A stretch of 64,000 bases of DNA from Candidatus Rubrivivax defluviihabitans (GCA_016709385.1 JADJMW010000001.1:620001-684000); one strand, 5' to 3'. Positions 40,300 through 49,155 are shown, counted from the first letter of the stretch. A program made the numbers and translations. The notes: generated by a model not told the origin, from the sequence alone.

Positions 40300-41523
40300 A
40301 TGAATGGATTCTGGTTGGCGCACGACGCGCTCGTGGCGTGGTTGTCACACGGCGTGCTGGCGGCCTCCTGGTGGCAGATCGTGATCTTCGCGCTGGTGGC
40401 TACGCACATCACGATCGCCGCCGTCACCATCTATCTGCACCGCTCGCAGGCGCACCGCGCGCTTGAGTTGCACCCCGTCGTCTCGCATTTCTTCCGCTTC
40501 TGGCTCTGGCTGACCACCGGCATGGTGACCAAGGAGTGGGTCGCCATCCATCGCAAGCACCACGCCAAGTGCGAGACCGTCGACGACCCGCACAGCCCCG
40601 TCACGCGCGGCATCAAGACCGTGCTGCTGACCGGGGCCGAGCTGTACCGTGCCGAGTCCAAGGTGCAGGAGACGATGGTCAAGTACGGCCACAACACACC
40701 CGACGACTGGATCGAACGCAACCTGTATACGCGCTACAGCTGGCAGGGCGTGGGCCTGATGCTGGTCATCGACCTGTTCCTGTTCGGTGCCATCGGCGCG
40801 GCGGTTTGGGCGCTGCAGATGGCGTGGATCCCGATCACCGCTGCCGGCATCATCAACGGCCTGGGCCACTGGTGGGGTTACCGCAATTTCGAGGCCGCCG
40901 ACGCCTCCACCAACATCTCGCCCTGGGGCATCATCATCGGCGGCGAGGAGTTGCACAACAACCACCACACCTATCCGACCTCGGCCAAGCTGTCGGTGAA
41001 GCCGCATGAATTCGACATCGGCTGGTTGTATATCCGCCTCATGGAAATGGCCGGCCTGGCCACCGTGCGCAAGACGCCGCCCAAGCTGGCGCTGGGGGCG
41101 GTGAAAGCGGTGGCCGACGGCAAGACGCTGGAGGCCATCATCGCCAACCGCTACGAGGTGATGGCGGGGTATGCCGCCGAACTCAGGCGTGCGGTGGGTG
41201 CCGAGCTCGACCGGCTCAAGGCCCAGGACGCCCAGAACAGCACCCGCTGGCGTAACCTGCGCCTGGCCAAGGCCTGGCTGCACCGCGACGACGACAAGGT
41301 GCCGCAGGGCGTGAAGCCGGTGCTGGCGCAAGCGCTCGGCGAAAGCCCCACGCTGGCCAAGCTGGTGGCCATGCGCGAGGAACTGCGCCTGCTCTGGACC
41401 CGCACCAACGTATCGGCCGAGCAACTGGTGACCGACCTGCAGGCCTGGTGCCGCAAGGCCGAGGAGAGCGGCATCGGCACGCTGCAGGAGTTTTCGCTGA
41501 AGCTGCGCGCGGCGCACGCCTGA
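40300..41523 (+). CDS. Membrane fatty acid desaturase with C-terminal extension
   Basis: A 407-residue membrane di-iron desaturase. The three histidine boxes are present: HRSQAHR, HRKHHAK and HNNHH, spaced as in acyl-CoA/acyl-lipid delta-9 desaturases. Hydrophobic helices surround box 1 and precede box 3. A C-terminal extension of about 130 residues after YIRLMEMAGLATVRK is rich in Lys/Arg and helical and may be a cytosolic regulatory tail. It introduces a cis double bond in membrane acyl chains using oxygen. AGAGGA lies 9 nt before the ATG. A TACAAT -10 without a good -35 lies 33 nt upstream. Confidence 0.93.
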   Translation: MNGFWLAHDALVAWLSHGVLAASWWQIVIFALVATHITIAAVTIYLHRSQAHRALELHPVVSHFFRFWLWLTTGMVTKEWVAIHRKHHAKCETVDDPHSPVTRGIKTVLLTGAELYRAESKVQETMVKYGHNTPDDWIERNLYTRYSWQGVGLMLVIDLFLFGAIGAAVWALQMAWIPITAAGIINGLGHWWGYRNFEAADASTNISPWGIIIGGEELHNNHHTYPTSAKLSVKPHEFDIGWLYIRLMEMAGLATVRKTPPKLALGAVKAVADGKTLEAIIANRYEVMAGYAAELRRAVGAELDRLKAQDAQNSTRWRNLRLAKAWLHRDDDKVPQGVKPVLAQALGESPTLAKLVAMREELRLLWTRTNVSAEQLVTDLQAWCRKAEESGIGTLQEFSLKLRAAHA

Positions 41524-41532
41524 AGCCTCGGC

Positions 41533-41580
41533 GACGCGCCCGGGCGCGTCCAGCTCGAAGCCCTCCCTGTGGCGGGCTTC
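41533..41580 (+). terminator. Palindrome plus terminator-like hairpin after the desaturase gene
   Basis: GACGCGCCCGGGCGCGTC (41533-41550) is a perfect 18-bp palindrome. It is followed by GAAGCCC (41557-41563) pairing with GGGCTTC (41574-41580), then GTTCGTTTCGG. The second hairpin with its T-rich tail is a plausible intrinsic terminator for the desaturase transcript. Confidence 0.55.
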
Positions 41581-41664
41581 GTTCGTTTCGGACCCGCGAT
41601 CGGCGCCGGCGGGGCTGCGACGCTCAAGTCCGGGCCTGGGGTGACGATGTGATGAACAGCTCCC

Positions 41665-42372
41665 ATGCCTGTTCATCACCGCGCCACGTCCGCCGCCCAT
41701 GCCCGTCCCCGCCGCGCGCCGCCGCGATGGTCGCCGCGCTTGGCCACGCTGGTACTGGCATTTGCCGCGGCACTGCCTTCCAGCGCATGGGATGCCGGCC
41801 TGATGCATGCCGCGGCGCAGCGCCTGGGGACACGCGCGCTGGCCGCCGTGGGACCGCTGCAAGAGGTGCTGGCCGCCGCGCGGGGAGCCGACGATGTCGA
41901 GCGCCTGGATCTGATCAACCGCTTCTTCAACCAGCGCATCGCGTTTCGCCCCGACGCCGAGGTCTGGGCCGTGGCAGACCATTGGACCAGCCCGCTGGAG
42001 GTGCTGGCCAAGGGGCAGGGTGACTGCGAGGACTATGCGATCGCCAAGTTCGCGAGCCTGCGCGCCGCGGGGGTGGCGCGGGACCGGCTGCGACTCGTCT
42101 ACGTGCGGACCCGCCTGCCTGGCCAGCCGGAGGACCAGGCGCACATGGTGCTGGCTTATCACGCCGAGCCCGGGGCCGAGCCGCTGGTGCTGGACAACCT
42201 GCGGCCCGAGATCCTGCCCGCCGGGCAGCGCCCCGACCTGACCCCGGTCTTCAGCTTCAACGACGAAGGGCTCTGGCAGGGCACCGGCAGCACGCGTGCC
42301 GGCAACCCGCTGGCCCGTGTGTCGCGCTGGCGCGAGGTCTGGGGCCGCACGCTGGACGAAGGCTTCCGATGA
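41665..42372 (+). CDS. lapG: LapG-type transglutaminase-like cysteine protease
   Basis: A 235-residue protein with a signal or membrane segment near residues 22-42 (RWSPRLATLVLAFAAALPSSAWD). The catalytic part has the bacterial transglutaminase-like cysteine peptidase triad: Cys in GQGDCEDYAIAKFASLRAAGV, His in QAHMVLAY and Asp in LVLDNLRPE. In Pseudomonas, LapG is periplasmic and clips the adhesin LapA when not held by LapD. The gene is followed 37 nt later by a LapD-like gene, which supports the assignment. No adhesin gene is in the window. Confidence 0.88.
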   Translation: MPVHHRATSAAHARPRRAPPRWSPRLATLVLAFAAALPSSAWDAGLMHAAAQRLGTRALAAVGPLQEVLAAARGADDVERLDLINRFFNQRIAFRPDAEVWAVADHWTSPLEVLAKGQGDCEDYAIAKFASLRAAGVARDRLRLVYVRTRLPGQPEDQAHMVLAYHAEPGAEPLVLDNLRPEILPAGQRPDLTPVFSFNDEGLWQGTGSTRAGNPLARVSRWREVWGRTLDEGFR

Positions 42373-42409
42373 GCCCGCGCCACCACCGCCAGCACGGGGA
42401 GCCGCACCG

Positions 42410-44341
42410 ATGACGATGACGCGCCGCATCGAAGGGCTCATTGCCGCGGTGCTGCTGCTGGCGCTGCTGGGCAGTCTGGGCATCCACACCCTGACGGCGC
42501 GCCAGGCGCTGCAATGGCAACTGGAACTGCGCAACCGCGACGCAGCGTCAGCGCTGGCGCTGGCCTTGTCGCAGCAGCACGGCAACGCCACGGCGCTGCA
42601 GATCGTGGCCGCGGCGCAGTTCGACCTGGGTCACTACCGCCGCCTGCGCCTGCAGGCCGTCGACGGCCGGGCGCTCGTCGACCTGCAGGCCGCTGCGAGC
42701 ACCGGGCACGCGCCGGCGTGGTTTGCGCGGGCGTGGCCGATCGCGGCGCCCGCGGGCATGGCCATCGTCAGCGATGGCTGGCGCGAGATCGGCCAACTGC
42801 AGATCGAGTCTCACGCCGCCTGGGCGCGCGATGCGCTGTGGGATGCGGTCAAGCGTACGGCCCTGCTGCTGTCGCTGCTGGCGCTCGCCGCGGGCGGCGC
42901 GGCGGCCTGGCTGCTGCGCCTGTGGCGGCGACCCTTGCGCGCCACGGTGGCACAGGCGCAGGCGCTGGAGCAGGGTCGCTTCGTCGAGGCCGAGGAGCCG
43001 CGGTTGCCCGAATTGCGCCAGCTCACCCGCAGCATGAATGCCACCGTGCGGCGCCTGCGCGCCGTCTTCGACGCCCAGGCCGGACAAGTGGCGCTGCTGC
43101 AGCGGCAGGCGCAGCACGATGCCGTCACCGGCCTGCTGCTGCGCTCGCATTTCCTGACCCGGCTGCAGGACCAGCTGGGCGCCAGCGGCGCCGGTGCGTC
43201 GCCGCAGGCCGGTGGCTCGGTCGGAACGGCACTGGTCCTGGTGCGCTTGCTGGAACTGCAGGGCGCCAACGACAGGCTGGGGCGAGAAGCCACCGATCGC
43301 GTCCTGCGCGCCGTGGCCGACGTGTTGCAGACCTATGTCGAACGCGTCCCCGGCGCGCTGGCCGGGCGCCTGAACGGCGGCGACTTCGCGCTGGGCCTGC
43401 CGGTGCCCGGCGTCGCGGCCGAAACCGCCGCTTCGATCCACACCGCGCTCGCAGCCGCACCGGCGCTGCGTGCCGGCGGCGTGAACTTCGCGGTGGGGGC
43501 GGTCGACGGGCTGTTCAACACGGGCGTCGGTGCAGCGCTGGCGCAGGCCGACGCGGCGCTGGCGCGCGCGGAGGCCACCGACGGGCTGGCGGTCGACGCC
43601 AGCGACGTCCTGGCCGCCGATCCTACCGGTGCTCGCGCCTGGCGCGAACAGATCGGCGCGGCGCTGGCGGGCGGGAGGACGCGGCTGGGCGAATTCCCGG
43701 TACTGAACCACGATGGCGTCCTGATCCACATGGAGTGCCCGCTGCGCGTGCAAGTTGAACCCCAGGGAGAATTCCACGTCGCGTCGCGCTGGCTGGCGCT
43801 GGCCCGACGCGGCCACCTGATGCGGGAGGTCGACCTGGCCGCGCTGGGGCTGGCCTTGAAGGCGATTGCCGACGATGGCCGCCCGCGCGCCGTGCACATC
43901 GCGCTGGCCTCGGTGGCCGTGCCCGGCTTCGCCGCCGAGGTCGCCCGGCTGTTGCGCGCCACCCCCGAGGTGGCGGAAAAGCTGTCGCTGGAATGCACCG
44001 AGCCGGCCCGGCCGGCCGAACTGCGAGCGTGGACCGACGCCGCGGCGCTGTGGCGCTGCCGGGGCGTGCGGCTGGGTGTGGAGCATGCCGGCGCCTCGCC
44101 GCAGCAATTGCTGCGGCTGCAGTGCGCCGGCATCCACTACGTGAAGGTCGACGCACGCCACCTGCGCGGCGTGGCCGGCAACGGGGCCGTGCGCGCCTAT
44201 GCGCAGAGCCTGGTGGCGCTGGTCCACGGCCTGGGCCTGACGGTGCTGGCCGAAGGTGTGGACGATGCCGCGGACCTGTCAGCGTTGTGGGCCCTGGGCT
44301 TCGACGGCGCCACCGGGGCGGCCATCACGCTGCCGCAGTGA
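42410..44341 (+). CDS. lapD: LapD-like c-di-GMP receptor with degenerate GGDEF and EAL domains
   Basis: A 643-residue inner-membrane protein. Two transmembrane helices (residues about 9-26 and 150-170) flank a periplasmic LapD/MoxY-type domain; HAMP, GGDEF-like and EAL-like domains follow. The GGDEF site reads RLNGGDFALGL, and the EAL site MECPLRV where EALLR should be, with other catalytic acids also lost (VEHAG for DDFG). It should therefore bind c-di-GMP, not make or cleave it. LapD traps LapG when c-di-GMP is bound, preserving surface adhesins. ATG 42410 or 42416 may be used. Confidence 0.88.
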   Translation: MTMTRRIEGLIAAVLLLALLGSLGIHTLTARQALQWQLELRNRDAASALALALSQQHGNATALQIVAAAQFDLGHYRRLRLQAVDGRALVDLQAAASTGHAPAWFARAWPIAAPAGMAIVSDGWREIGQLQIESHAAWARDALWDAVKRTALLLSLLALAAGGAAAWLLRLWRRPLRATVAQAQALEQGRFVEAEEPRLPELRQLTRSMNATVRRLRAVFDAQAGQVALLQRQAQHDAVTGLLLRSHFLTRLQDQLGASGAGASPQAGGSVGTALVLVRLLELQGANDRLGREATDRVLRAVADVLQTYVERVPGALAGRLNGGDFALGLPVPGVAAETAASIHTALAAAPALRAGGVNFAVGAVDGLFNTGVGAALAQADAALARAEATDGLAVDASDVLAADPTGARAWREQIGAALAGGRTRLGEFPVLNHDGVLIHMECPLRVQVEPQGEFHVASRWLALARRGHLMREVDLAALGLALKAIADDGRPRAVHIALASVAVPGFAAEVARLLRATPEVAEKLSLECTEPARPAELRAWTDAAALWRCRGVRLGVEHAGASPQQLLRLQCAGIHYVKVDARHLRGVAGNGAVRAYAQSLVALVHGLGLTVLAEGVDDAADLSALWALGFDGATGAAITLPQ

Positions 44342-44356
44342 GCCGCGGCCTGGCGC

Positions 44357-44905
44357 TCAGGCGATATCGCCGGCGTGGACAGGAAATGTGCCACCGTCGC
44401 GACGGTCGGCAAAGAAAAGTTCCAGCGTCTGCCGCACGGTGCGAAAGGCGAGTTGGTCCCAGGGTACCTCGTCTTCGCGGAACAGCCGCGCTTCGATGGT
44501 CTCGGGCCCGGGGGCCAGGCTGGTGTCGAGCATGCGCGCGCGGTAGTACAGGTGCACCTGGCCCACGCGCACGACATTGAGCACCGTATACAGGCCCTGC
44601 AGTTCGATGCGCGCGCCGGCTTCCTCGTCGGTCTCGCGCAGGGCGCCTTCGGCCGTGCTCTCGCCGAGTTCGAGGAAGCCCGCCGGCAGCGTCCAGAAGC
44701 CGTAGCGGGGTTCGATATTGCGCCGGCACAGCAGCACCTGGTCGCCCCACACCGGCAGCGTGCCGACGACGTTGATGGGGTTTTCGTAGTGGATCTCGCC
44801 GCAGGCCGTGCAGGTGGCGCGTTCGCGGTTGTCGTCGGGCGGAATGCGGTATTCAGCGGCGGCGCCGCAGACCCGGCAGTGCAAGATGCGGCGGGGCAGG
44901 AACAT
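44357..44905 (-). CDS. Nudix hydrolase with N-terminal zinc ribbon
   Basis: A 182-residue protein. A zinc-ribbon is formed by CRVCGAAAEYRI and CTACGEIHYENP. The Nudix box is GFLELGESTAEGALRETDEEAGARI (G-x5-E-x7-R-E-x-x-E-E-x-G). It hydrolyses a nucleoside diphosphate linked to another group; members with this arrangement are often ADP-ribose or NAD-type pyrophosphatases, but the substrate here is not settled. It is convergent with lapD and divergent from the next gene. Confidence 0.9.
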   Translation of the reverse strand: MFLPRRILHCRVCGAAAEYRIPPDDNRERATCTACGEIHYENPINVVGTLPVWGDQVLLCRRNIEPRYGFWTLPAGFLELGESTAEGALRETDEEAGARIELQGLYTVLNVVRVGQVHLYYRARMLDTSLAPGPETIEARLFREDEVPWDQLAFRTVRQTLELFFADRRDGGTFPVHAGDIA

Positions 44906-44969
44906 GCGCCGCAGTGTAGCGGCGGGCCGGGCGTAGCATGCTGGTCTGCCTACCACGCCGCAGCCCGCC

Positions 44970-45662
44970 ATGAGCCTCGTCTTTGCGCCGCCCGCCGCCG
45001 TCACCGTGCCCTGCACGGGAGGCGGAGCGTTTCCCGTCCACCGCGTCTACTGCGTGGGCCGCAACTATCTCGAACACGCGCAGGAGATGGGCCACAGCGG
45101 CCGCGAGCCACCGTTCTTCTTCATGAAGCCGGCCGACGCCCTGGTGCCCGTGCCCGAAGGCGAGACCGGCGTCATCGACTACCCCACGCTCACCGCCAAC
45201 CTGCACCACGAGATCGAACTCGTGGTGGCCATCGGGCGCGGCGGCAGCGGCATCCGCGCCGCCGATGCGCCGGCGCACCTCTGGGGCTACGCCGTGGGCC
45301 TGGACATGACGCGGCGCGACCTGCAGAACGAGATGAAGAAACAGGGCCGGCCGTGGGAGATCGGCAAGGCCTTCGAGCAGAGCGCGCCCATCGGCCCAGT
45401 GCGGCCCATGGCGCAGTGCGGCGAGTTGCTGCGCGGCGCCATCACGCTGGCCGTGAACGGTGCGCCGCGGCAGAAGGGCGACCTGGCCGACCTGATCTGG
45501 AGCGTCAACGAGACGATCGAGCAGCTCAGCGCGGCCTGGACGCTGCAGCCCGGCGACCTGATCTTCACCGGCACGCCGGCCGGCGTGGGTGCGGTGGTGC
45601 GCGGCGACCTGATGGAAGGCGCGATCGAGGGCCTTGGGGCTCTCAAGGTGAAGGTGAGGTAA
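44970..45662 (+). CDS. Fumarylacetoacetate hydrolase family enzyme (fumarylpyruvate hydrolase-like)
   Basis: A 230-residue FAH-family metal-dependent hydrolase: VYCVGRNYLEHAQEMG, FFFMKPADAL, YPTLTANLHHEIELVVAIG (Glu metal ligands) and VGLDMTRRDLQNEMKKQGRPW with the catalytic lysine. The size and companion gene (a glutathione S-transferase zeta-type isomerase directly after) match NagK of the gentisate pathway, which cleaves fumarylpyruvate to fumarate and pyruvate. No gentisate dioxygenase is in the window, so the pathway is unproven. It starts 64 nt from the divergent Nudix gene. Confidence 0.88.
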   Translation: MSLVFAPPAAVTVPCTGGGAFPVHRVYCVGRNYLEHAQEMGHSGREPPFFFMKPADALVPVPEGETGVIDYPTLTANLHHEIELVVAIGRGGSGIRAADAPAHLWGYAVGLDMTRRDLQNEMKKQGRPWEIGKAFEQSAPIGPVRPMAQCGELLRGAITLAVNGAPRQKGDLADLIWSVNETIEQLSAAWTLQPGDLIFTGTPAGVGAVVRGDLMEGAIEGLGALKVKVR

Positions 45663-45668
45663 CACGCC

Positions 45669-46301
45669 ATGGAGCTGTACAACTATTTCCGCTCGTCGGC
45701 TTCATACCGAGTGCGCATCGCACTGGCGCTCAAGGGGCTGGACTACGAATACAAACCCGTGCACCTGGCGAGGAACGAGCAGTTCACCGAGTCCTATGCC
45801 GCCGTCTCGGCGGCGCGGCTGGTGCCGATCCTGCGCGACGGCGAGCACAACCTGACGCAGTCGCTGGCGATCATCGAATACCTCGAGGAAACGCACCCCG
45901 CGCCGCCGCTGCTGCCCGCCGCGCCGGCCGAGCGCGCGCGCGTGCGCGGACTGGCCATGGACATCGCCTGCGAGATCCACCCGCTGAACAACCTGCGCGT
46001 GCTGCGCTACCTGGCGCGCGACCTGAAGATCGGCGAAGACGACAAGAACCGCTGGTACCGGCACTGGGTGGAGACCGGCCTGGAGGTCGTCGAACGCCAG
46101 CTGGCGGCGCGGCCCGGCACCTACTGCCACGGCGACACGCCCACGCTTGCCGACTGCGTGCTGGTGCCGCAGATCTTCAACGCCAGGCGATTCGACTGCC
46201 GGCTGGAGCATGTGCCGCAGGTGATGCGCGTCTTCGACGCCTGCATGAAGCTGGACGCGTTCGGGAAGACGCGTCCCGAGCTCTGCCCCGACGCCGAGTG
46301 A
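45669..46301 (+). CDS. Maleylpyruvate/maleylacetoacetate isomerase, GST zeta class
   Basis: A 210-residue glutathione transferase: LYNYFRSSASYRVRIALALKGLDYEYKPVHLAR is the zeta-class start with the catalytic SSASYRVR motif, and QSLAIIEYLEETHP and the all-helical C-terminal domain follow. The family isomerises cis to trans double bonds of maleylacetoacetate or maleylpyruvate with glutathione. Placed 6 nt after the FAH-family gene, it likely performs the step before that hydrolase. Which ring-cleavage product is used cannot be read here. Confidence 0.93.
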   Translation: MELYNYFRSSASYRVRIALALKGLDYEYKPVHLARNEQFTESYAAVSAARLVPILRDGEHNLTQSLAIIEYLEETHPAPPLLPAAPAERARVRGLAMDIACEIHPLNNLRVLRYLARDLKIGEDDKNRWYRHWVETGLEVVERQLAARPGTYCHGDTPTLADCVLVPQIFNARRFDCRLEHVPQVMRVFDACMKLDAFGKTRPELCPDAE

Positions 46302-46308
46302 CGCCACG

Positions 46309-47076
46309 GTGAACCTGCCGCAGCTGCTGCGGCCCGACTGGCCGGCGCTGCCGGGCGTGATCGCGGGCATGAGCTCGCGCGCCGGCGGCGTCAGCGTGGG
46401 TCCCTTTGCCAGCCTGAACCTCGGGGGCGCGGTGGGCGACGACGCCGCGGCGGTGGCCGAGAACTGCGCGCGCTTTGCAGCGGCGCTGGGTGCGCGTCCG
46501 GTCTGGCTGCAGCAAGTCCATGGTTCACGGGTCGTGCGCCTGCATGGCGGTGCGGCCGATGCCGCCTTGCCGCCGGCCGACGCCGCCTGGAGCAGCCATC
46601 CCGGCGTTGCCTGCGGCGTGCTGGTGGCCGATTGCCTGCCGGTGCTGATGGCGCTGCGCGACGGCAGCGCGGTGGCAGCGGCGCACGCGGGCTGGCGCGG
46701 CCTGGCCGCAGGTGTGCTGGAAGCCACCGTGCAGGCGCTGTGCGCGGGCACGGGCGCCGCCCCTCGGGATATCGTCGCCTGGCTCGGGCCGTGCATCGGG
46801 CCGCGCCAGTTCGAAGTGGGGGCCGACGTGCTGGCGGCTTTCGGTCAGGCTCCAGCAGCTCCCGATGTGGCACTCTTCGTCAGCCGGCTGCGGTCCGACG
46901 GCTCGCCACGCTGGCTGGCGCACCTGCCGCGGCTGGCGCGCCAGCGGCTGCAAGATGCCGGGGTTGAACTCGTCAGCGAGGCCGGCGCCTGCACCGTGGA
47001 AGACGCGTCAAGCTTCTTTTCCTTCCGGCGCGACGGCATCACCGGGCGCCATGCCGCCGCCATCTGGCGTGGCTGA
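46309..47076 (+). CDS. pgeF: PgeF/YfiH family laccase-domain protein
   Basis: A 255-residue protein of the YfiH/LACC1 family. The zinc-binding and catalytic histidine/cysteine residues appear in WLQQVHGSRVV, ADCLPVL and AAAHAGWRGLAAGVLE, and the C-terminal segment is DASSFFSFRRDGITGRHAAAIW. Bacterial members edit peptidoglycan precursors or act as purine nucleoside phosphorylases/adenosine deaminases; older names call them polyphenol oxidases. The GTG start at 46309 lies 7 nt after the isomerase. Its last 69 nt overlap an opposite-strand gene. Confidence 0.9.
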   Translation: MNLPQLLRPDWPALPGVIAGMSSRAGGVSVGPFASLNLGGAVGDDAAAVAENCARFAAALGARPVWLQQVHGSRVVRLHGGAADAALPPADAAWSSHPGVACGVLVADCLPVLMALRDGSAVAAAHAGWRGLAAGVLEATVQALCAGTGAAPRDIVAWLGPCIGPRQFEVGADVLAAFGQAPAAPDVALFVSRLRSDGSPRWLAHLPRLARQRLQDAGVELVSEAGACTVEDASSFFSFRRDGITGRHAAAIWRG

Positions 47077-47289
47077 CGGCGCGGCGGTGGGCACGGCCGC
47101 CGCCTCGGCCGTGCGCCGCGCCCGGCCGCGTGCCGGCGCACTCATGATGTACAGCAGCACCGACAGCGGCAGCAATCCGTACAGCACGAAGGTGATGACC
47201 GCGCCGAGCACGGTGCCTTGGCTGGACAAGGCCTCGGCCAACGCCATCATCAGCACGACATAGATCCAGGCGATCGCTACCAGATGCAT
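47008..47289 (-). CDS. Small membrane protein of unknown function
   Basis: A 93-residue protein with two predicted transmembrane helices (HLVAIAWIYVVLMMALAEAL and VLGAVITFVLYGLLPLSVLLYIM) and an Arg-rich then Ala/Pro-rich tail. Similar small proteins are common beside PHA genes in Burkholderiales. Its 3' end overlaps the end of pgeF by 69 nt on the other strand. No function can be given. Confidence 0.7.
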   Translation of the reverse strand: MHLVAIAWIYVVLMMALAEALSSQGTVLGAVITFVLYGLLPLSVLLYIMSAPARGRARRTAEAAAVPTAAPSATPDGGGMAPGDAVAPEGKEA

Positions 47290-47331
47290 CGCAGTTTCGA
47301 GTGAGAATCCTTCGACAGGGAAAACAACGTC

Positions 47332-47360
47332 ATGACAGGGTAAGCGGCCCCGCTTACAAC
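47332..47360 (+). promoter_or_regulatory. phaC promoter with palindromic operator in the spacer
   Basis: ATGACA (47332-47337) and TACAAC (47355-47360) form a sigma-70-like pair with 17-nt spacing. The spacer and the first bases of the -10 hold the palindrome GTAAGCGG-CC-CCGCTTAC (47340-47357). Transcription would start near 47367, leaving a 58-nt leader. A repressor dimer here would block polymerase. A related dyad precedes phaB. Confidence 0.55.
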
Positions 47361-47424
47361 CGGCCCGCCACCGGCACCATGAGGTCGGCGACGGCGCCGC
47401 CGGCCGCTCCGAGGAGACAAGACG

Positions 47425-49155
47425 ATGAACGACAAGACTACGCCAGGTCAGCCCCTGGCCGCTGGCCCCGCCGATGCATTCGGGGCTGCCCTCGGGGGCA
47501 TGCTCAAGTCGATGCAGGGGCTGAGCCTGCCGTTGCCGCAGCTGGCACAGATCCAGTCCGACTACGTCAAGCAGGCCACCGAGGTGTGGAACCAGTCGCT
47601 GCAGCGGCTGCAGCCGCCCGCGGCGCCGGCGGAAGCGGCCCAGCCCGTCGCGATCGGCGACCGCCGCTTCGCCGCCAGCGAATGGCTGACCAACCCGGCC
47701 GCGGCCTTCACCGCGCAGCTCTACCTGTTGAATGCGCGTGCGTTGATGCAGATGGCCGAGAGCGTGGAAGGCGACGCCAAGACCCGGGCGCGCATCCGCT
47801 TCGCCGTGCAGCAGTGGATCGACGCTTCAAGCCCCAGCAATTTCCTCGCCCTCAACCCCGAGGCGCTGCAGAAAGCCCTGGCCACCAAGGGCGAAAGCCT
47901 CACCACCGGCATGAACCAGCTGCTGGCCGACCTGCGCAAGGGCAGCGTGTCGCAGACCGACGAGAGCGTGTTCGAGGTCGGCCGCAACGTCGCCGCCAGC
48001 GTGGGCAGCGTGGTGTTCGAGAACGAACTCTTCCAGCTCATCGAATACCGGCCGCTCACCGCCAAGATGCACGAGCGGCCGATGCTGTTCGTGCCGCCCT
48101 GCATCAACAAGTACTACATCCTGGACCTGCAGCCCGAGAACTCGGTCATCCGCTACACCGTGGAGCAAGGCCACCGCACTTTCGTGATGAGCTGGCGCAA
48201 CCCCGACCAGACCCTGGCCGGCAAGACCTGGGACGACTATATCGAGCACGGCCCGCTGGCCGCCATTCGCACGGTGCAGGCGATCACCGGCGCCGAGACC
48301 ATCAATACGCTGGGCTTCTGCGTCGGCGGCACCATCCTGGCCACGGCGCTGGCGGTGCTGGCCGCGCGCGGGGAGCATCCGGCGCACTCGATGACGCTGC
48401 TGACCACGCTGCTGGACTTCGCCCATACCGGCATCCTGGACGTCTTCGTCGACGAAGCCTCGGTGCAGTTGCGCGAGATGACCATCGGCGAGAAGTCGCC
48501 GCGCGGCCCGGGCCTGCTCAAGGGCAAGGAACTCGCCACCGTCTTCAGCTTCCTGCGTCCCAACGACCTGGTGTGGAACTACGTCGTCGGCAACTACCTC
48601 AAGGGCGAATCGCCGCCGCCGTTCGACCTGCTGTACTGGAACGGCGACTCGACCAACCTGCCGGGTCCGATGTACTGCTGGTACCTGCGCCACACCTACC
48701 TGCAGAACGACCTCAAGGTGCCGGGCCGGCTCACGGTGTGCGGCGAGAAGGTCGACCTCGGCCGCATCAAGGCGCCGGTGTTCGTGTACGCCTCGCGCGA
48801 GGACCATATCGTGCCCTGGCAGGGCGCCTACGCGTCGACGCCGCTGTTCAAGGGGCCGAGCGGTACGCGAGCCAAGGCCAACAAATTCGTTCTCGGTGCC
48901 TCAGGCCACATTGCCGGTGTCATCAATCCGCCGGCCAAGGGCAAGCGCAGCCACTGGGTCAACGACCAGCTGCCGGCCAGCGCCGAGGACTGGTTCGCCG
49001 GCGCCACCGAAAGACCCGGCAGCTGGTGGCCCGAATGGAGCCGCTGGCTCGAGCCGCTGGCCGGCAAGGCGGTGGCCGCGCCCAAGGCGCCGGGGAACCG
49101 GCAGTTCAAGGCGATCGAACCGGCGCCCGGCCGCTACGTCAAGGCCAAGGCTTGA
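47425..49155 (+). CDS. phaC: Class I polyhydroxyalkanoate synthase
   Basis: A 576-residue PHA synthase that polymerises (R)-3-hydroxyacyl-CoA into polyester granules. The lipase-like box is GFCVGGTILATAL with the catalytic cysteine; the aspartate and histidine are in SREDHIVPW and GASGHIAGVINPP. The N-terminal region (YVKQATEVWNQSLQRL) matches class I enzymes, which act alone without PhaE. GAGGAGAC precedes the ATG by 7 nt. phaB follows after 116 nt; phaA is not between them. Confidence 0.96.
   Translation: MNDKTTPGQPLAAGPADAFGAALGGMLKSMQGLSLPLPQLAQIQSDYVKQATEVWNQSLQRLQPPAAPAEAAQPVAIGDRRFAASEWLTNPAAAFTAQLYLLNARALMQMAESVEGDAKTRARIRFAVQQWIDASSPSNFLALNPEALQKALATKGESLTTGMNQLLADLRKGSVSQTDESVFEVGRNVAASVGSVVFENELFQLIEYRPLTAKMHERPMLFVPPCINKYYILDLQPENSVIRYTVEQGHRTFVMSWRNPDQTLAGKTWDDYIEHGPLAAIRTVQAITGAETINTLGFCVGGTILATALAVLAARGEHPAHSMTLLTTLLDFAHTGILDVFVDEASVQLREMTIGEKSPRGPGLLKGKELATVFSFLRPNDLVWNYVVGNYLKGESPPPFDLLYWNGDSTNLPGPMYCWYLRHTYLQNDLKVPGRLTVCGEKVDLGRIKAPVFVYASREDHIVPWQGAYASTPLFKGPSGTRAKANKFVLGASGHIAGVINPPAKGKRSHWVNDQLPASAEDWFAGATERPGSWWPEWSRWLEPLAGKAVAAPKAPGNRQFKAIEPAPGRYVKAKA

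Noticed and set aside
47008..47076. Overlap of the small membrane-protein gene with pgeF as evidence of a false gene.
   Set aside because: The overlap is only 69 nt at the 3' ends, both products look real, and convergent overlaps of this size are common.
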